In this document: one piece after another, positions 25,967-40,936 of the stretch
Layout: every line of letters begins with the position of its first letter
Numbering within the stretch: position 1 is the first letter of the stretch
From: Trogon surrucura
Taxonomy: Eukaryota > Chordata > Aves > Trogoniformes > Trogonidae
Assembly: GCA_020746105.1 (NCBI GenBank)
Contig: CM036617.1
Span: 178,526,412-178,590,411, forward strand
Length of the DNA: 64,000 nucleotides
Reading direction: 5' to 3'
Program-made: the position numbers and the translations under genes
The notes under the pieces: generated by a model
Told to the model about the DNA's origin: nothing
Seen by the model: the letters and a program-made list of their open reading frames with translations, nothing else
Database searches by the model: none

Positions 25967-28900
25967 CAGACCCTATCTCCTTGCACTTTCCACAATACAC
26001 AGAAGATTAGAAGTAGTAGTATAGTGTTCTGCTACATTATCTTCTCTGAACACTTCTTTACTATCTTGATCACTTATTGGCATTACAGGCCAATTATCAG
26101 CAGCATTATCAACAGCATTACTACAGCTCTAATTTTACTTGCAATTATTGTAATTTTGTTTAAAATAGTGTATATGTGTGTGACTGTGTGTGCCACCTGC
26201 CTTCTCAGGAAAGGCAAATGCAAACCCACTTGGTAAATTGAAGGAACTTTTGTAGTACTTCCTGGTTATGACAGAGAAGTCAGAACTGCTTTTTCAACAG
26301 CAGATTTATTTTTCTCAGCTGTTAGCACTTATGAATGTCAGTTAATTTGAATTGCTATCTAGCAGGATCCTACAAGTAATCAAGCAATTCTCAGTGTGAA
26401 TAAGACCTTTAAATTTTGCCTAGGATCAACTTTGCTTCTGAGTAATGGCCCAGCCAAAGTTTTATGAACTGTCCTCACGATGCCCTGATGGGGCTTATAT
26501 TTATTTTCGTAAGCATATCCTCTGCATGAGAATGAAGTACAGGTCAAATTGCAAAAAGCCAGCAAATGGGATTTCAAATTCCTTACAGGTTAATAATTTA
26601 AATCACCACAATAAACTGAATTATTGTTTTGGGGGAAAAAATATAGTGCTTTTATCTATGTAAGGATGATACCAGATATTTTGGCCGTACTCAACATATA
26701 TCTTTCCTTAAAGAAACACGTTGAGCAAAGTGTATTAACAATAGTAACATTCTCCAGAATTTTTCATCTTAATTTTATTAGAACAATTATTTGTAACTAT
26801 CTTATTTGCAACATTGTGCTATTACACTGAATGAAAAAAAACCTACGCTTGACCCTAGGCAAGGCCAAACCAATGCATTTTTGCTGTAAAAACCAACTAA
26901 AGTGTAAAACTGGCTTCCCAGCTCTAACGGGCATTTCAACCAGCAATGGTACATCCAGAGAACAATGCAAACCTTGGCCTTGGTGAATAGCACATGAAAT
27001 AGCACATGCAGCTCAGACTCCAAAAAGGGAGAAACAGCAGTGATGTGCATTGCTGTTGCTGTTGGGGTCTGTTTTTCCTGCAGCCATGCCAGCGGAGTAC
27101 CCAGTGCATCCCTGGCACTGATAAGGAAAGAGAGCAGGCATCATAATGCCTGCAGGAGACTTATTCTTTCCACGCTTTACAAATGAGTCGTCGTAAAACA
27201 TGGCAACTGAGATTCTTGTAGAACACAGGTTTTTAGTTTTGGCATGAATTTCACATCAGCATCATCTATTTCATGCAAAATAGTAGTAGCAGACGTGACC
27301 CAAGTGCGGGCATTCCATTAGGCACCCAAAGATCAAACACATTTTAAAAATATGGGGTTATTAGCACCTAGAGAGCTCTGTGAAATGAAGACTGCGGTTA
27401 AGAATGATGTGGTTATTATTTGTTATCTGAATTCCAGTATGTTGAAATGAATATTCAAAGTCTTTTCCATTCCAAGCCTCTGATCTTCCTTTCAAGTGTA
27501 TCAAGCACTCTCAAAATTCTGAAAAAAACAGCATGAATCATGTAGGATTATCCACCGGCCTAGACATTTTTTTAAAATTCTGAATCATCAGTAGAAACCT
27601 GCTCCCTTCTGCTTTCTACAAGTCACCACCAATTTTAACTTAAAATGTGAGGGCAGAAGCACAACTTGAGTCTCAGAAAATAAGTAAAAATTAATCTGAT
27701 GGGATTATAGTACTATAACTGTGTGAGAATAAAGAAAAGAAAGAAACGCTAGGTTTTGCCAGCTCTATATGCCTGAACTCTAAAAGAAAAATATTCAAGA
27801 TTTCAGCGAATGCAGCTGAGATTTTTCCTGCACTGAGACTAACAGCCAGCCTCTGCAGAAGCTCTCTGTCCAGTACAATTTTTTTTCTCAGTAAGAAATT
27901 AGTCCAATGTATAGGTTACAATCCTCAGAATCAATTACCATAGTTTCACTGGAGAACTATAGAATATTTATAATTCAGATCTTCTCTTTGTTTTATAAAG
28001 TGCATAATCTGAGTAGTGTAAAACACAAAGTGCTAGAAGATATGTTATACATTTGTGGCCAATGATTCTTGATCACATCTTTTAAATATTAATTTCACTT
28101 CCTGGTGTTTTCAGAATAAGATAATTTTAATATTGCTCGACAAGTCTGAAATTCTAAATATGCATATACAGACAATTGTCACATATATTGACATTAAAAA
28201 GGAATCCAAGATTTACTGAAGAGCAGGGACCAACTTCTTCATTAGAGTGGGAAAAGCAAAAGATTATAAATCTTTACCTTACCCTCATGAAACAATCCAG
28301 CTTTGCATTTCTGTGAGAAGGTCATTTAAACAGATTCATCTGTGGTTTTAAAGCAAGACTGCATTGATTTTTGTAAGAATTGTGGAACGTAATTCTTTAT
28401 AATCTACCTGATCTTTTTTTGTTATCTAAAAGTTAATAACAGTCACACAGTGTATTTAGTTACGAAACATTACTATGAAGTAGCCTGCCTGAACTGCCTG
28501 AACTACCATCATTTCCCCTTAGGGTCACAAAAGCAGATTGCAAGATTTTAGTCATCAACAGTCCTTCTGTTCACATGACCCTTTCTATGAACTATTTCAA
28601 GTTAACACAGCTCATGACGCCTTCCTATCTTCCTGTCTCCAATACTTTGAACTCTCATGGAGATTTCTGATGTAAGACCAATTTATCAAGCAGGGAATAG
28701 AACAGCTGTTATTTATTTCATTTTAGCTCTCTCTTGTGTTCTGCATTTGCAGGTGGTGGAAGGAAGTAGAACGGTTCTGCCAGCAGCTCTTAGAACAGTT
28801 CAATACAGCTTGGTAATTATCAACACGGACACTTGGTCATTTAAGGCGTCATAAGCACAATGAGACACAGATACCGCAGTGTCTCCTCAGTCAGAAATTA

Positions 28901-30718
28901 CACAGGTGCAACACAAATTACAAACATAGGGCACTTAAAGGATTTCACAGTTCTTTTGATTATACAATGACAGCTCTTCATGCACAAATTTTAAAGTTTA
29001 AAACTTTAAATAAGATTTTATTTCAAAACATTTAAGTTAAATATATTTATAATGCATAATTTATAAAAACCCCATCAATATCTCAATGGCAGATGACACG
29101 TATTTTGGAAGAATGTAATTCAAAATCCATGCCTCATGTAAATTTGAAGATGACCCCGCACTGTGCCTGTTACTCTGTTACTGAACAGCAATAATCTTTG
29201 ATTGCATTTTCTGTCACTTGTTCTAATTTATTTATCATTTGTCAGCACATTTGCAAACACTTTCAGCCATGTGTTTTTTTTTTACAATAACGCTGCTGCT
29301 GATGGTTATAGGGAGTTTGCATTTTTCGGGTCTCTTCTTTTCCTTATGTCCATGAGCCAAATTCCATCCATTGGATGTGCATGTGCTAACCACTTTTGAT
29401 TCATTTTCAATGAGTCAAATACACTAGTCATGTATAATCAAGAGCAGATTTCAGTCCTTTTCTCTTGAAATGCTTAAAATTGCAGTGTTAAACATTCAAA
29501 TAGTATTTTCTCTTTATCTCTCTGGAAACTTCTTATTTTTCCCCTATTAAGACGGAAAAATATTTCCCAACAAGAATGGGGTTTTGTTTTGATTTTTCCA
29601 GAAGTCCCAGATTTTTAGTAGCCTTCCTAGTAACGAGTTGAAGAATAATAGTTATTCCCTTCATAATGTGGTTCGCATTAAAAACCCTCTAATAACTGAT
29701 TATAACTGAATTTTCTCCTCCCCTCACAGACATTCCATTCTGATATTTCCTAACTAAAACAGAACACATAGGCAGGTGATATAGACATTGTCTGCACAAA
29801 ATCCTGCACTCGCTTAGCTAAAATATGTGTGTTTCAAGCCAATTTAGTTAAACTCATGCAGTCTGTGCTCACACACATATTTTCGTTTACAGATATATTA
29901 GAGGGAACATTGTGAGGGCAGTGAGTTGGATTATAGATTCTTATTTTAGGAGTGTGGCTGAGATTGAAATTGGATCCAGAAAGAACATATTTCTAATATT
30001 AAATACATTTTGCCTTATTGGAAAACAAAAGAGAAAACTGAGGGATTGGTTGTGGAAATTTCTGTTCCCACAAAGAAAGCTGTCCCTTTCTATTCTTTCT
30101 TACAAAGTTTAGAGTATTATAAAAACTGTCACGTCATCTAATCCTGCAGAAGTAATGTTTGCTATAAATCTTCTCAAGTTGTTCATTGGTGGTCTACCTC
30201 TTCACTTTTACTGTGCAGAGCCAGCTTTCACAAGGAGCAGTATTCAAAGGCCTTTATCCTGTTACTCCATATATCTGGCTTTCAGGCATCTATTCCTTCA
30301 CAGAAACATTTGTTATACTGGGGCCTTTTCAATATATTCAGTCAATAGGAACATGTTTCATCATCTGTAGAAGTATCTATTAAAAGTACCTAGGAACTTG
30401 GGGATCATACCACTTACATTGAAATTCAAATTCTCTCTCCATATTTTAGGGAGCATATACAAAGGGAATGGATTTTCTTTACCTTTTAACTAGTCACCAA
30501 AACCCTTTCCACCTAAGCTGTGTGTTGAGTAGTCCCCCAAGGTGAGAAGGAGCTATGTGTTGCATAGTCTGTACTCCAGTAGCCATCTCACTCTCTTTGC
30601 TCAGGTCAACAGATGCAGCCTGGTGGGAGAATTGTCTCTTCCCTTTCTTAATTTTTTTTCTCATTCAGTAATCTAAGAAAACCCCATTTACCTTACAGTT
30701 GTTCCTACAGGTTGATCC

Positions 30719-30738
30719 TTCAACAACAACAGCAACAA
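30719..30738. repeat. Imperfect (CAA)n microsatellite
   Basis: About six CAA/CAG triplets are followed by AAAA. In one frame this reads as a short glutamine run within a 69-codon open frame, but nothing else suggests coding. Confidence 0.75.
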
Positions 30739-30992
30739 AATATGCTCATCCACTCACAGAATAGAAACACAGATATTTTTCTGAATGCCATCAGAAGGGT
30801 GTTTCCCGTACCCTCTGCTTCTGGCCCCACTACACTTCCAACAGAGAAACTGATGGATGTTCCCAGTCAGAGCAGCACAGCTAAGGCAATCCTCAAGGCA
30901 ATGGAGGTGCATTTAGACTGAGAGAAGCCTATAACTAACGTCCGTTGTTTCTTTGTGTAAGTACAAAATCTAAGCACAATATTCAACTATTA

Positions 30993-30995
<3 letters not shown>

Positions 30996-31025
<30 letters not shown>
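30996..31025. repeat. Poly(A) run of 30
   Basis: Thirty uninterrupted A, the longest mononucleotide run in the window. On the plus strand it could be the tail of a retrocopy, but no gene-derived body and no flanking target-site duplication could be recognised in the several hundred bases upstream. Simple slippage growth is the default reading. Confidence 0.9.
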
Positions 31026-31028
<3 letters not shown>

Positions 31029-34000
31029 GATGGGTCCTCCCTCTGTCATATCTTGAAAGAAAAAGAAAATATAGCCACATGTTGAAGTCACTGTGGTCAG
31101 TGTGCTGTGAGATGTGTTTGGAGCCATGCCAAAGATCTAAAACCTTCTGAAGATAGCAAATCCCTGAAAGGTCCAAGAAGTAAACAGGGACATAGCTATT
31201 CAGTTTAACCAGGAGGAACCACTTCAAGGTGTCCACAGTTACAGAATTTTTTACTTAAATAAATCTTTGAGAAAAATTTAAATATGCTCGTCACTGTCTA
31301 AAAAGTGAGGGTTAATTGTTTGGATTGTTTCCTTAAATTCCTGGCAGGGGTGACCCAATTTGTGATCTCACAGTTAATATAGTACCTTTCAGTTTTAAAT
31401 ACTTAGTTCTTTGTTTCTACCCCTAGACTTTTTTCAAGACTGCTCTTAATTTTAAATCCTCTATTTAAAGGATTATTATCTCAAACAGGTAGCAACAGAC
31501 TCTTTTACCTTATGAGCATTTCCACTTCCCTCATGTCAAGATGACCTCACATTTTTTTAATGTATTAAAAATCACTGTCCCACCACCTAGAAATCAGGTC
31601 ATTATTAAATAACACTGTTAATCAATGACGTTCCTCAAATCTCATCTAACTTCTACACCTGGGACTCAGAACATGGATCTTTATCTTAAATCAAGAATCT
31701 TGCTCGGTTTTCACAACCATATGCCTAGCTCTGTAAAAAACCCCTGTTCCACTGTTCATCTAGAATATATTCATTCCTTAGTGTTATATTCCATTCCAGA
31801 AAGTTAACATTTTCCTAATTTGGCATCATCTTTCCATAGTCAGATTAAAATGCATTGCAATCCTCAGTCTGCTCCATTCCAAAGTATAATTTAAAATATG
31901 TTCCTCTGGTGTTAAAAAAGTTCTCCTTCAGTTGTTCTATTTCATTTCTTGCCAAACTATGTTCTACTTAACCAACAAACGTCTTCTTTTTCCAATACCT
32001 CTCTTTGTCTTGCAACTGAATAGGACAATTCCCCTTCCATAGTCTCTCCTTCAACTCCTGGAAAAAACCTTCTGCATCTGACTGACTCTAATTGATTCAG
32101 TTCCTCTTCAAGCCTTACTTTCTCTCCCTTCCATGATTTCTAATCATACCACTAATAAAATAAAGTAACTTCATTCTGTACCCCAACCTCACACAGGGCT
32201 TGTGCATTATTTTTACCACAGTCTGAACAAATATATTCATTCAAATGCAATTCAAATATGCATTCGTGTTGATACATAGTTTAACAATATTTCTTTCTCA
32301 CAGTGCATATTCCTTATATTTATATGAAGATTACAGACCATAAATATTATTTGGTGGTTTAAAATTCTTTTCTGTTACTAAGAGTTGCATTTTTAAACCG
32401 TTCTGTTTTATAACGTATTTGTCACACATTTTCTGCCTGTGATGAAGAGTGGAATAGAATATTTCAATTAGTTGGACAAAAAGCTAGCACATGCCAACTG
32501 ACAAGTCCAAGAGTCTCCAAACAAACTCAATGAGGGAAAATACTTCCAAGATTGTATAATTCTCCCCTTATGACTGACACACTTTGGGAAATATTGAAGC
32601 TCTTACAGAATCAGAAATGCTTTTTCCTCCTCAAAAGCACAAGTCAATAAACATCCCTGCATCTTTCCTCCTCACCCATGCACACCATAAAGGTAAAGCA
32701 GAAGGTGAGAGGTGTGAAAGAAGGAAACAGAAGGGACACTGTAAATGGTGGAGGAGATGTGATAACGTAGCCAGGGAATGTTTCAGAAGCAACAGTGTAT
32801 TTCAAGAGGGAAGAGAGGTATTGCGTGAATGAAAAATCAAGTGAATTGAAAAAGGTGAGACTTTCTTGAGCAAATCATCATATGGACAATAAAAAGAGAA
32901 AACTGGGAGAGGGCAGAAGAAAATGACCGGATCTCTGGTCAGATGATACTGAAACCCAGTACTAACAATAATAATAAAGATGCTGTCTTTGGGGATATTT
33001 CAACTTGATTTAGCAATACAAGTTCAAAAGAACATTCATTTCATAAATCTGCTTAATAGTTCTCATAAAACAAAAATTAAAGAGATACAAATTTGATTAG
33101 CCAAGGAAATTTCTGACCTGTTCTTAACAATCAGAAATAATTTCCTTCATGTTTCCCCAAACAAAAGCGCATATCTGTTTTTCATTCTGTTTGAGACTAA
33201 TTTAAAAGAGAAATTGCCAGTCAACAAAAATATTTCTTTCCTTCCATATATGTTTGTTTTACATTTGAAGCATCATTATGTTTCTTATTTATAGGAGGAT
33301 TTAACATTCCTCCTTTCTTTACTTAGCTTCCTACAAAACTGTGTGAATGTACAAAACTGTATGCAAGTCATATTGTTATTTCGACTACATCAGTCTGAGA
33401 GCTGGCACAGGATCAACTCCCACTTGTAAAAAGAATAAAAAAAAAGAAATTGCTACAAGGCAGCTTTCATTCATTATACACCTAGATATACATCATAAAC
33501 CATCCATATTAGCATCCTACAAATAGCTTCTTAATCTTCGTGCCTAATATTTGAGACATTACGAATCTCATGTTCATCATCTCTGCTTATTCTAGCTCTC
33601 ATGATCACCTTTTGAAGTCCTATTCTTAAATAAGTAGCTTCTCATAGATGGACTCTGCATGCAGCCACTTAAACAATTAGCATGCTGTGTGTGGAAAGGA
33701 AATCTTTAGAAAGCTGTATTTCACTCTTCTCTTGGCTGTTTTGTGAAAAATTTCTTGTAAAGTTAGCATTCTTAAAGTCTGTAGTGGCATGGGACCTTAG
33801 ACAAAAGCAGGTTTGAAACTGACTGGAGGGACAGGAGATATGTCGAGCAAACATCTGCTGGAAGAGAAATTAATTAGTTATCAAAGAGGATGCCTCTTCG
33901 GTGAAACAAAAAAAAAAGGAATGACAATTCTGTGGGTAGCAGGCACAAGGTGAGAATTCAGAAAATGAAGGTTATAATTCCATCCTACTCTTTCAGAAGA

Positions 34001-34401
34001 CTTTTACATTCATATGTGTCAGATACACAGCAATTACAAAGGCCATAGAAACCCTAGAAACACATTTGAAGAAACAAACTACCTGCATTACTTCAAATGA
34101 GGGCCTAAATGCAGTTCTTTGAATATGATGTATACTGATGATCTAAGTCATGTAGTTATTAATCATCTCAAAGTACTTCCATGACCACGAATTTGTGTGG
34201 AAACAAGTAGAGGACGGTAGTGCTGCTACAGAGGTAATCCTAAGTGACGTAACTCTCATCTACATGATTTTTTTCTTTCAGTTTCATATGTACACATCAC
34301 ATGCTTTTGCAACCTTGCGCATAAGTTTTGGCATTTGTTTTTGGCAACAGCTACATCTTTTCACAGACTTGACTACATAGGGTCTGCACGTGGCAGGAAA
34401 T

Positions 34402-34730
34402 TATAGAATCATCATAGAATCATAGAATAGTTTGAGATGGAAGGGATCTTTAAAGGACATTTAGTTGAACTCCCTGCAGTGACCAGGGACATCTTGAAGT
34501 AGACCACGTTGCTCAGAGCCCCATCCAGCCTGACCTTGAATATTTCCAGGGATGGAGCCTCCACCACCACGTCTCCGGGAAACCTGTTCCGTTGTTTCAC
34601 CACCCTCATTATGAAAGATTTCTTCTTGTGTCTAGTCTGAATCTACTCTCAGTTTAAAACCATTACTCCTTGTCCTATTGATACAGGCTCTACTAAAAAG
34701 TCTATTTCCTAACTCCTTCATCAGGCCAGC
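34402..34730 (-). mobile_element. CR1 LINE 3' end (5'-truncated)
   Basis: Minus-strand CR1. The octamer tail appears on the plus strand as repeated ATAGAATC at 34402-34428, followed by the canonical 3' untranslated and ORF2 C-terminal segments: TTTGAGATGGAAGGGATCTT, then GCCCCATCCAGCCTGACCTT, then the serine/proline-rich end of ORF2, and the conserved AAACCATTACTCCTTGTCCT block around 34658-34677. The match fades near 34730, giving a fragment of about 330 bp. Part of the ORF2 C-terminal coding is present but short and interrupted. This is a typical bird CR1 relic, moderately diverged. Confidence 0.93.
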
Positions 34731-37700
34731 CACTATGCATATGTAAGAAATATGTGTGGTGCACATATATTGGCATAGAGAAATACATATTTAATCCTAG
34801 GTAAAGCCATACAAAGTGAATTTGGTCATTTAGTTATGATAATAAATAGGCAAATCAGCACCGATAGAATTAACTCCTAACTCTTTAGAGATGTAATTTC
34901 ATCTGACAGTCATTTTATGAAAAGCTTGCCACGTTCAGTATCCTGCATCATTAGAATTGCTTTCTTACTTCTTATATGACTTCCCTCTTTCATGGCATTA
35001 TTTTGTATTATCTAATGCTTGATTTTCAAACCAGGGATATTCAGACTCTTCTGTTAGCAGATGTTCTTCCAATGATTCTAGATAAATTTGGGAAATAAGA
35101 CAAGAATCATTTAAAGTCTACCCACAGTACTTTCAAAAAAAGTAGTTTCCTATCCATCAGGGACATAAATACAGTCATAAAGAGCCTCCTGTATTTATCT
35201 GTGGTGGTTTTATTTTTAATCTGAGGCTACTGAGTCTTAGCCTAAGGAATGTTTTAAATTGATATAAACTGACAACTGGTTCAAAAGTCCCATCCATTTC
35301 CTACACCCACCACTTACTCCTCCCTTCAGCTCCTGTTACAAGAGTCTGTGAACAGCACTAGAGAACAGATTCAGATTAAGTCATATTCATTATTTAGCTT
35401 CTGGTGTAAGTCTATGAATTCTGATTTATTTATCCAAATGACTACTCAAATACTTGTGCTAGCTCAAGACTGAGGGTAAGAGAAGTCAAAGGCAGAATAA
35501 CAGCCATGTTAAAGTGTTTGCTAAAGCAGGACTGGACGATAATCATTATCCAGAAAATGAAGGTGGAAGAGCACTAGTGCCTTATGCATTGAACATGACT
35601 TCAGAAAATATTCAAAATAACATGTGGATGTTAGGTATTCTTTGAGATATGTGTAGTTCATAGGCTGAGCATGAAACAATTGGGCCAATGTGTACACTTG
35701 AAAGAAATGTTACCGAAGACAGCACTGTCTGAATCTTAGAAATAAACCGTGTTGCTCTTTCTTGATAATTTGACTACATACACTATATATCCAGAAGGAC
35801 CTGGTAGTTAAAAGCCGTAATGAGCCACACAGTTTCAGTGACTGCTGGGGAATTTCCTAGATCTATGTTTATGAAACCATTTTGCTTAATGTCAGGCAGC
35901 TTTCTTATGAGGCACCAACATTTCAATCTGGTTAAAAGATGTGGAAGTATTGTCAAGGGTAGCTCTTAATCCAAACTTTTTAATCTTCAGTACCTGCCTT
36001 GATTTTCATGTGTATCACAGAGAACCTGACATTGACTTCAGTGAGACTCATAAAGTGTAAAATACCCGTGGGGATAAAAAAAGGTTCGGGGAAGTTGCTT
36101 GATAAAACTTCTTGGGCATCACACAATCTTGTTAAAATCAAATGTGTCTTTCAGTTTTAAGAGTAAGATCATGCCTGAGTGGTTTCCTACATAAAACTCT
36201 ATAACTAGAACTATCAGTAATGTCCTCAAATAAACAGATGAGGCCAGTCTAGAAGCATCCTTTTCCTATACCTAACAGCAGCATGAAGAGAAGCAATACA
36301 CATTAGCCAGAATATGCGAGTTGACCAAAATGGTCAAACCCATGCATTCCTCAGCTGTTACATCTGAACAAGTACTATAATAATAGATGTTAACAGCAGA
36401 TTTAGCATAACCAACTGGTGTCTATTACACCATCTTTTTCACCTGGCCACTCAGGAGAATGGACATCATAATCTTTCAAGAAGAGTAGGACTGTTCATAA
36501 TTCAGTATTATTTGTGGTAAAAAAAAACCACTGGAACAAGGGAACTTAAAATTCAGAATTAATAATCATGCTTGTCTTTGTGCCATTTCATATCTTAGCT
36601 GTGTTTCATCTCTGCCACACTTTAAATGGATTACAATTTAGCTAAATGACACCTAAAAAACCAACACAGTGTTTGTGGTGGGATTCTACAAGTGTCAGTG
36701 CTACACCCTAACTCAGTTAAAGGAAAAAAAATGTGAGATAAAAATGTACGGAAGTGAAGCATTATTGATCTAAGAGAAGATATGAAGAAAAGACCTAGAC
36801 AACTAACATGAAGAAAGACACCTAGACTCAAAGCAAGGCACACCAGCTTGCTTGGTTTAGATAGCATTGCCATGCTGCTTAACATAAATAATGATGCTTC
36901 GTGCTGCCTTCCAGGAAGTCTCCTTTAGAAAGCCTAAATTAAGGTGACCCAAAAAAATAGCTTCTACTCCAAGATCAACACCAGCTTCCCCAGAGGCTCT
37001 CAGCATGGGACAGACAAAAAACAGAAAAGAAAGCAATACCTTTACTGAGGTCTCTTTTATTTCCTGTTGAGTGGGGGGCAAGTATAGGAGGTGCCAGAAC
37101 ACCAGAGCAACTCCTTCTAGCTCACACGACACCACGAAGGGAAGCTCTGAGCTGTCTCTGGAGTTGCACTAATATATGAAATTACATCAAATCTTTAAAC
37201 AGATGTGAGTGGGTGGAAGAGAAGAGGGAATCATGTCATAAGCACACAGGAACTCTGACAGGGCTGATGCCTGCTAAGGCCATCTATCTTCCCACCTGTA
37301 GTGAGGTGAGGTAGGCTATCTTTTAACTTGGCCCTCAATAATGAGAATCTGAACTGCTGCTCCATCCCAAGGCTGCTGTAGAGATCAAAGACCATCAGCC
37401 CTTCTAATCTGCTGCAATGGCAATCTCTGTGAAAGTTGCATTTTTTTCTTCCGTTCTAGAGGAAAGCATGCAAAAATTGTTGGGAATAAAGTTTTATTCT
37501 TTAGCTGAGGAATGGAAAGAGACATGGCTCCAAAGATTTTTTAGGTAGAATTATGAGGTATTAAGCTTACAGAATTTGCAGTACCCTGCTCATATACACT
37601 AAGGCCCTGCAGAGCTGGTCAGTTTTTACAGTTCCATTCAGTGCATGGAGACCGGAATTTCTGGCCATGCTAATGTACATGCAGAGGTAATGCATGCAAA

Positions 37701-40700
37701 GACGTGTTCTAACACTCTCTCTACAAGATTAAAATTAGGGAGTTGTGAGATATACAGACCTCTGCAGCATAGCAGTAAGTTGAATTATGTCCTATCGTCA
37801 AAGGAGATGCCATATACTGACAGGAAAGGAAATGAAAATATCTTTTTGATAAATTGACGTCAATCTCTGAGGTAAAACCACAGAAAGAAACTTTAAGAAG
37901 ACATGACATAACTTCTTTCAATAGTATTTGCTGAAGAATAATAGATGCCATAAAGAACGCATGGTTGGCTAGTGAAAGTTGTGTGATGGTTCAAAAATCA
38001 TGCCCCTACTGTCGACAAAGAACACATGAGTAGCAAAAATTACAGTGTCAGGCCTTGCTGAAGTGCAAAGAAATACAGATTTCACCAAAAGAGACAGTGC
38101 AAGAGGTACAGAGGAGCAGTATGAAGATTAAATCCTAATAATTACAAAAAAAAAAAATCCTTGTCCGAGATGGGGAAGAAAATTTTCCAAGAAAATTAGA
38201 CCACAAGGAAGTTATATTTTCTGAGTAGGTCTATAAAAAGTATCCTCATGCTTGAGCTTATTACGTTAAGATGTTATATGTTCTGAAATGCAAGTGGTAA
38301 TACACTTTTTTAAGTAGTATACTTAAAAAAAGATTATAATGATTTGAACTACAGAACTACACGCAACAAGCAGTAAAATCAAGTCAGACTTCAAAAACTT
38401 TCCTAGCCAGTTGATATAGATTTTCCCCGCTGTCTAAAAAAAAAAGAACATGGCCAACCAGATGGCAACCATGAGTATAATCTTTTCCCTGTGTAGGAAT
38501 TTCAGGCAAAAAAGCAACAGTTTGATGCTGGAGTGAGGCAAGGATACCTGCCAACCACCATAAGACTGCTGCTGTGCACATGTGAGGCCTTCTGAAGAAA
38601 AAAGACAACTCCTAATACATATTATAAATAAATTCTGTAAGTGCTAGGATAGTTTCGTTAGAATTAGTAACAACCATAAGGCCACTGGGACTTTCAAATC
38701 CTTACCTTCTGGCAAAGATTTGAAGGACCAGATTCTGTCCTCGGACATGCGTGGCTCCCAGATGTACTCACAGATAAAATACTCAGCCAAAAGTGATGTC
38801 AGGTGTGGTGTGACTTTTGTCCCGTCTCACATCTCCTTTAATCCAGGCCCCCCCTGAAGTCGCTGCAAAAATGCTTTTTATACCAGTAACAGTTACATGC
38901 ACTAACAGGGGTTCCTGTTCACTCCATGTGCTCCAGTAAAACTGAAGCAATATTTGTAATTAAGGTTACAATCAAGAATCAGTCACCATGAGATAAAGTG
39001 GTGGTTAATATTCCCTGCATTTATGTTAGAACAAAAAAAGGTGCACAGGGAGTGACCACAGGATAGCAAAGAAGTATTAATCCAAACTCTTGGATCAGTG
39101 GTAATAAGCATTGCGGTAATTTATTCACGTAGATAAATGTTTAGAGTCTTCCAAGGCTAATGAATACTGGCCTTATTTGTAGGAATGCTTAACGCATTTG
39201 TCATAGATTTCACGGAGCAATCAAATATTTTTCCCATGAAAACGTGGTAAGCTATAGGAAAGGTATTTTCAAGACACATTTTCAACCTTAAAGCTAAATA
39301 TCTTCATTTTAGGTGGCTTTGTCATACTGTCTTTGTATGGTGTTTTAAGTACAAATGCTTTCAGTTCAATAATTTCTTTTCCTTCTGTACACATTCCAAC
39401 TTCCTTTGTGCCAAACAGGCCTTTAAAAGTGTCCTCAAATGCAACCTGTAGTCAGCCAGCCGGGAGCATTTTGTATGTTTTACATCAAGAGAATCTGTAT
39501 TCTTTCCCAATACGAAAATCCAAAGGTTCTCATTTCAGTGAAAGCAGGCCAAAAGTAAAGAATATCCACTGCAAAAAAAGATTTAGCATAAGATTTAACA
39601 AATAAGATATGCTGATTATCACACTACCAGTCTTACAATGGTTACAATAATGGATGCGTTAGTGACTAAAGACACACGAGAAGTCCTGGTAAAATTCAGT
39701 TATTAGGAAAAAAAGGAAACCGTCTTTCATGACTATTTCCATTTGATGGAAATAGGTCTAACATGAACTGGATTTTTCTTCTGATGGTCACAAAACAGCA
39801 AAATTAAAAGAAAATTCACCCGAAAATCAACAATCTGTATTTTTTTTTTGCAGAGAGATTACTTAAAACGGGCATTAAAAATACTTGAGTATTAATTATA
39901 AATCTGTCATGTTTAGCTCTATTCTCTAGAAGTTTGCTTAAGATATAGTGTTTTTAAAGGAATTATTCCCTTGGCGCTATCATGGTCTCACCAAGATAAC
40001 AGGAATCACTTTGTTTTAATAGATGCAAAAAGTATTTAGATTAAAAATAAAATAATTTACTGGAATACACAATCTACTAACCCCAAAATTACACACCTGA
40101 TTAACTATGCATGCATTAGGTAAAAAAAAAAAAAGACTGCAGTTAGCAATCAGATCTGAAAAATGATTATTTGTCTTTCCTAGGTTAAAAGAAAGACATT
40201 TCCTCTATCCACTACTTCAGTACAGACTATTAAATTACTATGTGCTGGTGTACAAAGCAAAGAAAGTAGGATATAACCTCTGTGTTCTTGAATTTACTTC
40301 CTTCTATTGTAACATGTTCTTACTTTATGTGGGATTACCCTGCTCTTAAAATGAATTTTAAAGTTGACTCTTGGTCTCTTTCTTTTTCCTTTTCCCAAAC
40401 ACAAAAACGAGCCAATATAAACATGTTGAAATTACTCAGCAGACTGAGCAAAGTCTTGTCATGTTGTCTTTCACCAATGGTAGAAAATTCAATTTTGTCA
40501 GCGTGGATTTAAAAGCAATTCATCATTGGTGCATCAGATTCACACAACAATGATTGAAGGAAACAAAGAGCATCCTTTATCTTATCACAAAAAAAAACCT
40601 GCAATTGCAATAGTGCATAAAAGTGCTCTTTGGCCAAAAGCACTGCTGAGAAATCAGCTAACAGCTGCACATTTTTACTTGCTGAACTTAAGTCCATGAA

Positions 40701-40892
40701 ATGAACCCAACACTGAGTCTAATATGAGGGAATCAATGGACTGTTGCCTTACTCGGTGCTTCTCCAAAGACTTTTGAACTGGAACAGAATTCCTTTTAAT
40801 GAGCATTCAACATCTGGAGAATCCCCTTAAGAGTTATGAAAAGCCAAGTTTTAAAAACCTGCAAGAATACCAAATACTACTGAGAAAACACC

Positions 40893-40936
40893 AGAAAGAA
40901 GGGAAAAAAAGGAAAAAAAAAGGAAAAAAAGAAGAA
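40893..40936. repeat. Purine-only (GGAAAAAAA)n-like tract
   Basis: A run of about 44 purines with two or three imperfect units of GG followed by 7-9 A. Apparent lysine-rich coding across it is a by-product of composition. Confidence 0.85.

Larger units (their letters stand above)
25967..34401. other. Unique AT-rich DNA, no supported gene
   Basis: I saw no recognisable exon, RNA gene or transposon. Content worth recording: an imperfect GT-rich patch at 26168-26194; a CTGCAG acceptor-like context at 27060-27084, not followed by an open exon; a short CAA array near 30719-30738; and the 30-base A run at 30996. A pyrimidine-rich plus strand at about 31.4-32.2 kb holds no motif I recognise. Confidence 0.55.

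Noticed and set aside
27060-27120. Pyrimidine tract plus CTGCAG resembling a splice acceptor followed by an ATG
   Set aside because: The frame closes after about 12 codons, and no donor or recognised protein follows.
31340-31380. CAGGGGTGACC word resembling a hAT-type terminal inverted repeat
   Set aside because: No partner terminal repeat and no target-site duplication could be found.
35198-35260. TGTGGTGGTTTT word reminiscent of some bird LTR starts (also near 55.76 kb)
   Set aside because: No matching second end, no polyadenylation or primer-binding arrangement and no internal retroviral sequence; an LTR fossil cannot be supported.
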